The notes under the pieces: model-generated
Databases searched by the model: none
What the model saw: only the letters and a program-made list of their open reading frames with translations
What the model was told of the DNA's origin: nothing
Made by a program: the position numbers and the translations under genes
Part shown: in pieces, positions 15,401-23,642 of the stretch
Position numbering within the stretch: the stretch's first letter is position 1
Layout of the letters: each line of letters begins with the position of its first letter
Assembly: GCA_034189325.1 (NCBI GenBank)
Contig: JAXHUM010000027.1
Location: 1-27,277 of the forward strand
Reading direction: 5' to 3'
Length of the DNA stretch: 27,277 nucleotides
From: JAXHUM01 sp034189325
GTDB lineage: Bacteria > Desulfobacterota > DSM-4660 > Desulfatiglandales > Desulfatiglandaceae

Positions 15401-16957
15401 TCATTTATGCTGGACAGAGGGGAAGAGGGATCTGTCGGTATGGGGAATGAATTTCGCCGCACTGAAGAGATTCATGAATTCCTGATTGACGTTGAGTTCC
15501 ATGTAGGTGACCTGGTCCCGTATGCGGGAAACTTCCTCCCTGGACTGGGAGGAAAGCAGTGCCATGCGCGCCCCTGCAAGTGAGGTGTTACCCAAGGGGA
15601 CAAAGGTCTCGAGGGGAAGGTCGGGGATCATGCCGATGGTAATGGCGGATCTGGGAGAGATGTAGGTCCCAAAGGTCCCTGCCACATAGAACCTGCGGAT
15701 CTGATCAAAGGGGATATTGACAGTGTTGGTTATGGTTGTGAGGATGGTATACATCGCTGCCTTTGAACGAATGAGGCCGTCAATATCTGTCTGGCTCAGG
15801 CTCAAGGACCTGCCAGTACCCGAGTCTTTGGAGGGTACGACCATGAGATGCTTGATGCCGTTGACCTCAAAAAGGAGATCACCGCATGTCGAGGGCACAT
15901 ACCTTCCTCTCAGGTCGATCATGCCCGCCAGAAATAGCTGGGCCACCAGATCTATCATGCCGGAACCGCATATGCCTATGGGCCGTTGCCCCTCGATGGT
16001 CTTCACATTAAAGTCATAGGTGACAGGATCAATCCTCACCTGGTCAATGGCTCCCGGCCCCGCCATCATGCCCATTTCGGCAACACCTCCCTCCAGGGCC
16101 GGGCCTGCCGCCCCTGCACAGGCCATAAGCCAATCGCTGCTCCCGATGACGACCTCGGCATTGGTCCCCACGTCGACAAGTAAGGAGGTGTCACTGTCAT
16201 GTGTCATGCCGGAGGCGAGAATCCCGGCTATCAGGTCGCCACCAAAATAACTGCCCACATTGGGGAAAATAAAGACCGGGGAGCGTGGATGGATAGAGAG
16301 GTCCAGGTCTGAAGCCGATTGGATCTCAAACCTGTTGGCCACAGGGATATAGGGTTCGCGACAAATCCAATAGGGGTCAAGACCGAGGAAGAGATGGGTC
16401 ATGGTCGTGTTACCGGCAAGAGCCATCCCCATGATATCGTGGGGGTGGATATGATTCTTCAGGGCAAGTTCCTCAATCCGGCGGTTCAACTCTTCACAAA
16501 GGAGACCTCTCAGGGCTTCGAGTCCTCCTTTTTGGGTGGCCGCATGTATTCTGGTGAGAATGTCCGTACCGACCTCAATCTGAGGGTTGGAAAAGGATAG
16601 GGTATCCGTGGTCGTACTATCGGAAAGATTGATGAGGCTGACAACAACGGTGGAGGTGCCAAGATCAACGGCCAGTCCATAGGGCCCGGCCTTTCCAGCA
16701 GTGGGGAGCACGTCGATGAGGGTCCAACCTCCCTGCTCTTCAAAAAGGACGGCAGTAACTTCATAGTTGCATTCTCTCAGAATATGAGGCAGGTTTTTCA
16801 CAAGAGAAAGATCGATATGGATCGCACTGTGATCGAGGTGCTTTTGAATACCTTTTGCAAAACGGTCCGTGTCCGCCGTATTATCTTTGAGCGTGGGAGG
16901 AAAAAGCACCGGATCTACTGTCTTGATCCATGGTTTATGATCGGATTGATTTTCCAT
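15401..16957 (-). CDS. ASKHA-type ATPase, DUF4445/RACo family, without an N-terminal ferredoxin domain
   Basis: This 518-residue protein matches the C-terminal part of RACo, the ATP-dependent reductive activator of corrinoid proteins. ASKHA signatures are clear: GLAVDLGTSTVVVSLINL (phosphate-1, about residues 94-111), ALAGNTTMTHLFLG, FPNVGSYFGGDLIAG, LLVDVGTNAEVVIG (phosphate-2), IGICGSGMIDLV, and RFYVAGTFGTYI near the end. Classic RACo begins with a 2Fe-2S domain of about 90 residues carrying clustered cysteines. Here the protein begins directly in the linker, and an in-frame TGA just upstream excludes an N-terminal extension. It would need an external electron donor or have another role. 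Its start region faces the small ORF/UPF0280 pair. Confidence 0.88.
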   Translation of the reverse strand: MENQSDHKPWIKTVDPVLFPPTLKDNTADTDRFAKGIQKHLDHSAIHIDLSLVKNLPHILRECNYEVTAVLFEEQGGWTLIDVLPTAGKAGPYGLAVDLGTSTVVVSLINLSDSTTTDTLSFSNPQIEVGTDILTRIHAATQKGGLEALRGLLCEELNRRIEELALKNHIHPHDIMGMALAGNTTMTHLFLGLDPYWICREPYIPVANRFEIQSASDLDLSIHPRSPVFIFPNVGSYFGGDLIAGILASGMTHDSDTSLLVDVGTNAEVVIGSSDWLMACAGAAGPALEGGVAEMGMMAGPGAIDQVRIDPVTYDFNVKTIEGQRPIGICGSGMIDLVAQLFLAGMIDLRGRYVPSTCGDLLFEVNGIKHLMVVPSKDSGTGRSLSLSQTDIDGLIRSKAAMYTILTTITNTVNIPFDQIRRFYVAGTFGTYISPRSAITIGMIPDLPLETFVPLGNTSLAGARMALLSSQSREEVSRIRDQVTYMELNVNQEFMNLFSAAKFIPHTDRSLFPSVQHK

Positions 16958-17016
16958 GATGGTTTTCTCTCAGCGTGTGGACCGAACCGCAGGTCGGTCC
17001 CCAGGATTGGCTCTCC

Positions 17017-17241
17017 ATGAATTCCATGGAAACACTATTATTCCAAAGGCCTCTTGTCAAGACAGGGCCCCTCGATTCCCTCCGGTATCAACTCCGGCCT
17101 CTAGGCAGGGTGGTCTCCGGTTCCGGGCTTGATGAAACCCTGCGCGAGGCCGGAGATGCTTTTTTCGCCAAGATCTCTGGGGAGGGCCTTAGAATGCTGC
17201 TGGAGGTTTTGAATGCTAAAGGGAAGAGATCGAAACATTAG
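17017..17241 (+). CDS. Small unknown protein upstream of UPF0280
   Basis: A 74-residue ORF begins MNSMETLLFQRPLVKTG and ends with FAKISGEGLRMLLEVLNAKG. It has no signal peptide, TM helix or known motif. It is divergent from the DUF4445 gene (59-bp gap) and stops 17 bp before the UPF0280 start, so it is probably cotranscribed with UPF0280. The start could also be ATG 17026 or GTG 16975; no strong ribosome binding site decides. The composition is protein-like but the function is unknown. Confidence 0.5.
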   Translation: MNSMETLLFQRPLVKTGPLDSLRYQLRPLGRVVSGSGLDETLREAGDAFFAKISGEGLRMLLEVLNAKGKRSKH

Positions 17242-17258
17242 GGTGACAGTGGATCACG

Positions 17259-17987
17259 ATGCCGGGATATGAGGAGCGGAAATATAGAAAAAGGACCCAG
17301 TCGCCTGATCTGGTCTCTTTTCGCATCGCTGTCAGAGAAACGGATCTGTGGATAAGCGCTGACAGGGACCTGAAGAAGGAGGCCACGGATCTGGTATTTG
17401 ATTGCCGGGCCCAGATAGAGAGCTACATCAGATTCCATCCCGGATTTTCCACCACCCTATTGCCTTACGAGGATGATTCAACGGCACCGCGATTACTAAG
17501 AAAGATGATTCGCGTCACAAGAAACGTAGGGGTTGGCCCGATGGCCTCAGTGGCAGGGGCCATTGCCCAGTATGTAGGCGAAGGGCTTCTCATGACCACG
17601 GATCAGGTGATCGTTGAAAATGGTGGAGACATTTTTCTAAAGGCCAACCGCGAGGTCACGGTTTCTCTGCTTGCCGGGGATTCTCCGCTCAGTGAGAAGC
17701 TCGGTATTTTGATCCCTCAGGGACATTTGCCGATCGGTATCTGTTCTTCATCCGCAACAGTGGGGCATTCCTTGAGCATGGGCACAGCGGACCTCGCCTG
17801 CCTTTTGTCCCCCTCGGCCGCTCTGGCGGACGCAGCGGCAACGGCCGTTGGGAATCGAATAAAGACCCTGGAAAGCCTCGAGAGCGCTGCTTCTTGGGCC
17901 CGTACTATCGATGGAATAACAGGCGGCGTGGTGATAGCAGGGGACAGGATGGCTGCCTGGGGTGACGTCGAGCTGGTAGGAATATGA
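17259..17987 (+). CDS. UPF0280 family protein (COG2122, ApbE-like)
   Basis: This 242-residue protein has the UPF0280 layout: YRKRTQSPDLVSFRIAVRET with DLWISADRDL near the start, a YIRFHPGFSTTLLPYE segment, then GVGPMASVAGAIAQYVGEGL with IVENGGDIFL (about 106-130). It ends with SLSMGTADLACLLSPSAALA. The GPMASVAGAIA...ENGGD pattern is shared with ApbE-type proteins, though flavin binding is not established here. From memory, a methanogen member (COG2122) has been linked to sulfide assimilation into homocysteine and cysteine, which would suit a sulfidogenic anaerobe. It follows the small ORF and converges on the FmdB-like gene. Confidence 0.88.
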   Translation: MPGYEERKYRKRTQSPDLVSFRIAVRETDLWISADRDLKKEATDLVFDCRAQIESYIRFHPGFSTTLLPYEDDSTAPRLLRKMIRVTRNVGVGPMASVAGAIAQYVGEGLLMTTDQVIVENGGDIFLKANREVTVSLLAGDSPLSEKLGILIPQGHLPIGICSSSATVGHSLSMGTADLACLLSPSAALADAAATAVGNRIKTLESLESAASWARTIDGITGGVVIAGDRMAAWGDVELVGI

Positions 17988-18044
17988 AGAATCCCGGGCC
18001 GTAGAGGCGGCTTTTAGAGAGGGAACAAGAATTGACGGATACAT

Positions 18045-18533
18045 TCAAAGCTCATATAGGGTATCGTCTACCTCCGGGGCCGAGGATTTCCGGACTTTTG
18101 CCAACCTCTTTTTCAAGCTGAACGGATCTTCCTCTTCAAGGATGTCTCCCATGTCCGCTTCGATCTTTTCCGGGTCTTCTCCTGCTTCCATTCTGCTGAG
18201 GGCCTCTTCCATGCCGGGGCCCAGGTCAAGGCCTGTCATGTCGGATAATTTGCGCATGAGGTCGGCGGCCTGTCTGGGATCATTTTCGTCGATATTCTCA
18301 GCCTCTCGGGCAAGGAGAGACATGGCCTTTTCCATTTGACTTTCGTCCATATCCGGGAAAGGCATGTCGTCCTCAGGACTTCGATTGCGGGATATGGAGA
18401 AAACGGACATATGCCTTTCCAGCTCTAATTTCCCGCACCGGGGGCACAAGGGTCGCTTGTCAGTATTCGGCCTGGCGGAAAGGAAGTTGAATATAACGTG
18501 GCATTCCGAACAATAAAACTCGTAGACAGGCAT
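18045..18533 (-). CDS. FmdB-type zinc-ribbon protein with long acidic C-terminus
   Basis: This 162-residue protein begins MPVYEFYCSECHVIFNFL, the usual FmdB/CxxC_CXXC_SSSS start. Cysteines at about 8, 11, 30 and 33 (CSEC, CPRC) form a zinc ribbon. The following ERHMSVFSISR matches the family. Residues about 52-145 are acidic and helical, rich in Asp, Glu and Met (DESQMEKAMSLLAREAENID). This is longer than simple 70-110 residue members, and such longer versions are known. Function is unproven; the family was named as a putative regulator from amidase operons. It is divergent from the YfcE-like gene and ends 57 bp from UPF0280, tail to tail. Confidence 0.85.
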   Translation of the reverse strand: MPVYEFYCSECHVIFNFLSARPNTDKRPLCPRCGKLELERHMSVFSISRNRSPEDDMPFPDMDESQMEKAMSLLAREAENIDENDPRQAADLMRKLSDMTGLDLGPGMEEALSRMEAGEDPEKIEADMGDILEEEDPFSLKKRLAKVRKSSAPEVDDTLYEL

Positions 18534-18658
18534 TTATCTCCCTTCACGATGTATGGTTAGATAGTATGGTTGGATAGCGTTAGCATGTTTTGCTCTTTTA
18601 CAGATCAGTTCCCCAATTGTAAAGGAGAAAGATCCTGGTCCCGTCTCTATATTATGAC

Positions 18659-18686
18659 TTGTCTTTTTTACTGATGTTGCTATACT
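18659..18686 (+). promoter_or_regulatory. Candidate sigma70 promoter for the phosphodiesterase gene
   Basis: TTGTCT (18659-18664), a 16-nt spacer, then TATACT (18681-18686), 46 bp upstream of the ATG at 18733. It lies in the divergent gap shared with the FmdB-like gene. Confidence 0.5.
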
Positions 18687-18732
18687 TTTCATATGTTAGC
18701 AATGCTGCAAAGGGGGTTGTCCGCATAGAAAA

Positions 18733-19218
18733 ATGAAAATCGGCGTCCTATCGGATACTCATCTGTCCGGTGTAACCAGAGAGCTTGAGGAGATCTATAA
18801 CAGGTACCTGGCTGACACGGATCTTATTCTCCACGCTGGCGATATTGTATCGGCCGAGCTTATTGATTTTCTTTCCGCTCACAGCTTTTATGGAGTGTGC
18901 GGAAATATGGATCCTGCTGAAGTTTGTGATCGGTTGCCTCCCAAGTGGGTCCTTGAGGTGGGCGGCCTCAAATTAGGGCTGATCCACGGCTGGGGATCTT
19001 CAAAGGGCCTTGAGGATCGTATCAGGCAGGAGTTTCAGGATGTCGACGCCATTGTATACGGTCATTCACACAGGCCGGCCAACCAGGTTCGAGAAGGTAT
19101 CCTTTTTTTTAATCCCGGGACGGCTACAGGACATAGTTCTGCCGGGATTCATACTATCGGCATCTTACAGGTGGACGACACGATTCGTGGTGAGATAATC
19201 ACCTTGGATTTTTTATGA
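18733..19218 (+). CDS. YfcE/MJ0936-family metallophosphoesterase
   Basis: This 161-residue protein is a calcineurin-like phosphoesterase of the small YfcE/MJ0936 type. All metal-binding blocks are present: D8 and H10 in MKIGVLSDTH, HAGD (about 36-39), GNMD, the H of LIHGWG, and YGHSHRP near residue 115. Members hydrolyse phosphodiesters in vitro with Mn2+; the natural substrate is unknown. The length is normal. There is no strong Shine-Dalgarno (only GAAAA close to the ATG). It is followed after about 90 bp by lapA. Confidence 0.9.
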   Translation: MKIGVLSDTHLSGVTRELEEIYNRYLADTDLILHAGDIVSAELIDFLSAHSFYGVCGNMDPAEVCDRLPPKWVLEVGGLKLGLIHGWGSSKGLEDRIRQEFQDVDAIVYGHSHRPANQVREGILFFNPGTATGHSSAGIHTIGILQVDDTIRGEIITLDFL

Positions 19219-19310
19219 AGACGACATGTCGCATCGAGGTTAAGGAAGATGAATGACAAAGATTCATACAATATTTACAGGATTTCAAATATGTATAGTG
19301 GAGGTGATTG

Positions 19311-19658
19311 ATGAAACAACTAAGATGGATAGGTGTTATTCTGCTGGCATTGCTGGTGATCATTATCGTGGTACAGAACCACGGTGCCATGTCAACGCCT
19401 GTAATGTTCAAGCTCGATCTCGTCTTCATTAGTTTTGAAAGCTCCCAAATGTCGGTATATCAGGTGGCGGTCATTACTTTTCTGTTAGGTGTCCTTGTTT
19501 CAGGTGTCTACGGAATGACCGAACGTTTTCGCCTGAAACGGCAGGTAAAGAACCTCTTGAAAGAATCTTCGGAAAAGGACAAGGAACTCAGCTCTTTCAG
19601 AAATCTCCCTGTGACCACGGACGATGAAAGCATTGAAAAGGCGATGGATTCACAATGA
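19311..19658 (+). CDS. lapA: LapA-domain (DUF1049) inner-membrane protein
   Basis: This 115-residue protein has TM1 at about 6-22 (IGVILLALLVIIIVVQN) and TM2 at about 48-68 (VAVITFLLGVLVSGVYG), with a coiled C-terminal tail (FRLKRQVKNLLKESSEKDKE). The VVQN after TM1 is typical of LapA. I choose ATG 19311 over TTG 19308 because GGAGGTGATT is directly upstream. In E. coli, LapA works with LapB to control FtsH-dependent turnover of LpxC and thus LPS synthesis. lapB follows 69 bp later, supporting the same pairing. Confidence 0.85.
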   Translation: MKQLRWIGVILLALLVIIIVVQNHGAMSTPVMFKLDLVFISFESSQMSVYQVAVITFLLGVLVSGVYGMTERFRLKRQVKNLLKESSEKDKELSSFRNLPVTTDDESIEKAMDSQ

Positions 19659-19727
19659 AAATTTCTCTGTCACATTGAAAGGGTTTCGAACAATACCTGA
19701 ATAATATCCAACGGAGGGGGATATTAT

Positions 19728-20996
19728 ATGTGGGAATCGTTATGGCAATGGGTGATTGACCCGACAAATCACCGCATTCTGTTAGCTGTTTTTATTGCCT
19801 TTTTCATGGGACTGTTGATAGGTGTCTGGAAGCGCCGTTCCACTGGAGGAGGTGAAAATTCAACTGTTGACAAAGCAGATAAGGCCTTTTTTAGGGGTGT
19901 TCAGTATATCCTTTCCAACGATCACGACCATGCTATCGAGGAATTCACAAAGTCTGTTCAGGTCAATTCCGATACCATTGAGACCTATGTGGCCCTTGGG
20001 AACCTTTACCGCTCCAAGGGCGATATCGACCGGGCCATCCGAATCCGGCAGAGTATCATTCTCAGGCCCCATATCGACAACAAAATCCGAATTAATGCTC
20101 TCTTTGATCTCGGCCTCGATTATCGTAAGGGCGGCTTTCTCAACAGGGCACTCAAGACATTCCTCAAGGTGGAAGAAGGGGAGCCTTCCAACGTTCAGGT
20201 CCTGAAGGAGATTGAGAGGATCTATGAGGAATTAAAGGATTGGGAGAATGCCCTCAAGACCCGACAAAAGATCTCCCGTTTAACAAAAGGCAACTACAAG
20301 AACATTATGGCCCACCATCTGGTGGAAATGGGGAAGCATTGCCAGCAGAATCATGAATCGACGACAGCCATATCCCTTTTTAACAAGGCCATAGCGACCC
20401 ATAGCAAGTGTGTGGATGCCTACCTCCATCTGGGGGATGTGTATTTTGAGAGGCAGGAATACAAAAAGGCCGTTTCAAGCTGGGAAAAGGTGGCCACCGT
20501 GGACCCCCACTTCACCTTCCTGGCCTATAGGCGTTTAGAGGGCGCTTATTCAGAGATGAAAAACCTGAAACCGGTAGAGGATTTCTTGAAGGAGTGCGCC
20601 CAAAAGGATTCCGACGCCTTTACTCATCTGGCCCTCGCAAGGTATTTGTACAATGAAAACGACATTAACGGGGCCCTCGACGAGATACGAAGCGCACTGG
20701 AACTCGAGCCGCTCTTTTGGGAGGCGAGAAGGTTTAAGGGGGAGATATTGCTCGGTCAGGAGAGGGAAAAGGATATCGTGGTTGATTATCGCGATCTTAT
20801 TAAACATTTGGACATGCCCTATCTAAGGTTCCAGTGCGAACAGTGCGGCTTTGAACCAGCCATACTGCAGTGGCAATGCCCCCAGTGCAAGTCTTGGGAT
20901 ACGATTCACATCATTGATTCCAACCGACTAGACGGGGGCCAAACCCAGAGAGCAACGGCCTTGCCCGAATTTCCGGGACACAATAAAGATAAATAG
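19728..20996 (+). CDS. lapB: LapB/YciM tetratricopeptide protein
   Basis: This 422-residue protein has the LapB layout. An N-terminal TM anchor lies at about 15-32 (HRILLAVFIAFFMGLLIGVW). Serial TPR units follow from about residue 46 (FRGVQYILSNDHDHAIEEF, then TYVALGNLYRSKGDIDRAIR, repeating to about 350). A C-terminal rubredoxin-like metal site has CEQCG and CPQCKSW (about 368-390). The TPR face recruits LpxC to FtsH in E. coli, adjusting LPS production. A strong GGAGGGGG precedes the ATG. mutS starts 2 bp after the stop, so the genes are probably cotranscribed. Confidence 0.92.
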   Translation: MWESLWQWVIDPTNHRILLAVFIAFFMGLLIGVWKRRSTGGGENSTVDKADKAFFRGVQYILSNDHDHAIEEFTKSVQVNSDTIETYVALGNLYRSKGDIDRAIRIRQSIILRPHIDNKIRINALFDLGLDYRKGGFLNRALKTFLKVEEGEPSNVQVLKEIERIYEELKDWENALKTRQKISRLTKGNYKNIMAHHLVEMGKHCQQNHESTTAISLFNKAIATHSKCVDAYLHLGDVYFERQEYKKAVSSWEKVATVDPHFTFLAYRRLEGAYSEMKNLKPVEDFLKECAQKDSDAFTHLALARYLYNENDINGALDEIRSALELEPLFWEARRFKGEILLGQEREKDIVVDYRDLIKHLDMPYLRFQCEQCGFEPAILQWQCPQCKSWDTIHIIDSNRLDGGQTQRATALPEFPGHNKDK

Positions 20997-20998
20997 TA

Positions 20999-23638
20999 AT
21001 GAGCCGATTAACACCTATGCTCAGACAGTATATGGGCATCAAGGGCCAATACCCTGATGCCATTTTGTTTTTTAGGATGGGTGATTTTTACGAGATGTTC
21101 TTTGATGATGCCCGTACGGCGTCCAAAATCCTGGGCATTACATTGACCTCTCGGGGAACCCTCGGTGAAGAGAAGGTTCCCATGTGCGGGGTTCCACATC
21201 ACGCCTCAAAGTCTTATGTGGCCAAGTTGGTCAACAATGGCCTGAAAGTGGCCATATGTGAACAGACGGAAGACCCAAAACAGAGTAAGGGCATTGTCAA
21301 GAGGGAGGTGATCAGGCTTGTTACCCCCGGTTCACTCATTGACGAAGGAGAAGTGGACGACAAAAGCAATCTTTACATGGCTGCTCTCTCGGGCCCTTCC
21401 ACCCCACAGGATCGAAAGAAGAGAGCAACATACGGTCTCGCCCACGTAGACTTGTCGACCGGCGAGTTTCGGGTGACAGAGGCCCAAACCTGGGAGCAAC
21501 TAATAGAAGAACTGAGCAGGATTGATCCTGCCGAAGTTATCATCCCCGAGAATACATATCTTCCGAAAAGCGAGACACTCTCCAGTTATTATCGGGAAAC
21601 ACTCAAAAGGGATGCTTTTGATCCGGGGAGGGCGGGCGACATTCTGAGAGAGCAACTCGGAGTCAGATCCTTGGCAGGCTTTGGGTGCCAGGATATGACA
21701 TGGGGAATTATTTCAGCTGCCGCACTTGTCTCCTATCTTCAAGACAACCAAAAGGTTATTCCAGGACATATCAAAGAGCTTGTCAGTTACCGACTCGGCG
21801 ACTACATGTTTCTGGATGAGTCCACATGCGAACATCTGGAATTACTGAAAACTCTTAGAAGACAGTCTGTCAAAGGGTCCCTGGTGCAGATGCTTAACAA
21901 GACCGTGACCCCAATGGGAAGCCGTACCCTAAAGCGGTGGATCTTATACCCTCTTATCCGGATAGAGAGCATACGGAGACGATTGGGAGCTGTGGGGTGG
22001 TTTAAAGATAGTCCGGCTCTGAGAGAGGAAATACGGGAAGAACTTGGTAAGATCTACGATATTGAAAGGTTGAACGGCCGTATTGTCCTTAAAAGGGCCA
22101 ATGCCAGAGATCTGTTGGCCCTGAAATTCTCTCTCCAACGGCTCCCGGCTGTCAAGGAACACTTGGAATCATCGACCAGTTCCCTTCTCTCGGAGATCGG
22201 CCTGAGGCTTGACACTCTCAGGGATGTCGCCGATTGGATTGAAGAGGCGATCCATAAAGATCCCCCGGTTAGTTTAAAAGAGGGAGGGATTATAAAAGAG
22301 GGGTACGATGACAAACTGGACGAATTGATCTCTCTGAGCCGAAGCGGCAAGGGATGGATAGCCGAATTCGCCGCATCGGAACAGAAACGGACCGGTATTT
22401 CAAGTCTTAAAGTCGGATACAACAGGGTCTTTGGGTACTATATTGAGATCTCCAAGGCCAACATGCATCTGGCGCCTCCGGATTATATTCGGAAGCAGAC
22501 CCTGGTGAATGGAGAGCGCTATATCACCGAGTCTCTCAAGACCATGGAAGAGCAGGTCTTGGATGCTGAAGAGAGGCGAGTTGCGCTGGAACTTGAGATT
22601 TTCAGTAAAATATGCGACGACATAGCGATTGAAAACGGGCGGATCAAGGAGACCGCCCATCTGATCTCCGAGATCGATGCTTTGGCCGGTCTTGCTGAGA
22701 CCGCTGAGGCCAACGACTATGTCTGCCCCGAGGTTGATGAGGGTAGCGATATTGAGATTGTCGAAGGCCGGCACCCTGTTGTGGAGCAAACAGTACGGGA
22801 TGAGGACTTTGTCCCGAATGATGTTCACCTCGACTCAACAGACCACCAGGTATTGATTATTACGGGACCGAACATGGCCGGCAAGTCTACCATCCTGAGA
22901 CAGACCGCCCTGGCCGTCCTGATGGCACAGATGGGAAGCTTTGTCCCGGCCTCAAAGGCCGTCATAGGTATTGTGGACCGTATTTTTACTCGGGTGGGGG
23001 CCTCGGATGATCTTGCCAGGGGGCAAAGCACCTTCATGGTAGAGATGAATGAAACTGCCAATATCTTACGCCAGGCCACACCGAAGAGCCTTGTCATATT
23101 GGATGAGATTGGCCGTGGGACCAGCACTTATGATGGTCTGAGTATTGCCTGGTCGGTTGCTGAGGCCCTGCACGACAGGGGGGGCAAGGGTGTGAGAACG
23201 CTCTTTGCTACCCATTACCATGAACTCACTGCCTTGGCGGCCTCCAAGCAGAGAGTGAAGAATTTCAACATAGCCGTCAGGGAATGGAACGACCAGATTG
23301 TATTCTTGAGAAAGCTCGTTCCGGGAGGGACCAGCCGGAGTTACGGCCTGGAGGTGGCCCGGATTGCAGGTCTTCCGGAAGAAGTCATTGTGAGGGCAAG
23401 AGAAGTCCTTGAGAGCCTTGAGAGCGCTGAGTTCGAAGGGAGAGGAAGATCCGGCCTGGCACATCCCTCTTCTAAAAAAGATGAAGAGGAGCTGTTGCAA
23501 CTCAACCTCTTCAACCCTCATGATGACAAATTGAGAGACTGGATTAGAAAACTGGATGTTTCGTCGATGACTCCGCTAGAGGCCTTGACTGAGCTCCATC
23601 ACATGAAGGAGTACCTCGATTACGAGACTGACAACTAG
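20999..23638 (+). CDS. mutS: DNA mismatch repair protein MutS
   Basis: This 879-residue protein is full length for MutS, which binds mismatches and with ATP signals repair through MutL. The N-terminal mismatch-binding domain shows LFFRMGDFYEMFFDDA with the intercalating Phe-x-Glu (F30, E32). A core/lever region follows (GYNRVFGYYIEISKAN). The ATPase has Walker A ITGPNMAGKST (about residue 622), RIFTRVGASDDLARGQSTFM, Walker B LVILDEIGRGTSTYDG, and the ATHYHEL switch. The C-terminal linker and short terminal domain (LTELHHMKEYL) are present. The start lies 2 bp after the lapB stop with a weak ribosome binding site, suggesting coupling. All catalytic residues look intact. Confidence 0.98.
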   Translation: MSRLTPMLRQYMGIKGQYPDAILFFRMGDFYEMFFDDARTASKILGITLTSRGTLGEEKVPMCGVPHHASKSYVAKLVNNGLKVAICEQTEDPKQSKGIVKREVIRLVTPGSLIDEGEVDDKSNLYMAALSGPSTPQDRKKRATYGLAHVDLSTGEFRVTEAQTWEQLIEELSRIDPAEVIIPENTYLPKSETLSSYYRETLKRDAFDPGRAGDILREQLGVRSLAGFGCQDMTWGIISAAALVSYLQDNQKVIPGHIKELVSYRLGDYMFLDESTCEHLELLKTLRRQSVKGSLVQMLNKTVTPMGSRTLKRWILYPLIRIESIRRRLGAVGWFKDSPALREEIREELGKIYDIERLNGRIVLKRANARDLLALKFSLQRLPAVKEHLESSTSSLLSEIGLRLDTLRDVADWIEEAIHKDPPVSLKEGGIIKEGYDDKLDELISLSRSGKGWIAEFAASEQKRTGISSLKVGYNRVFGYYIEISKANMHLAPPDYIRKQTLVNGERYITESLKTMEEQVLDAEERRVALELEIFSKICDDIAIENGRIKETAHLISEIDALAGLAETAEANDYVCPEVDEGSDIEIVEGRHPVVEQTVRDEDFVPNDVHLDSTDHQVLIITGPNMAGKSTILRQTALAVLMAQMGSFVPASKAVIGIVDRIFTRVGASDDLARGQSTFMVEMNETANILRQATPKSLVILDEIGRGTSTYDGLSIAWSVAEALHDRGGKGVRTLFATHYHELTALAASKQRVKNFNIAVREWNDQIVFLRKLVPGGTSRSYGLEVARIAGLPEEVIVRAREVLESLESAEFEGRGRSGLAHPSSKKDEEELLQLNLFNPHDDKLRDWIRKLDVSSMTPLEALTELHHMKEYLDYETDN

Positions 23639-23642
23639 ACAA

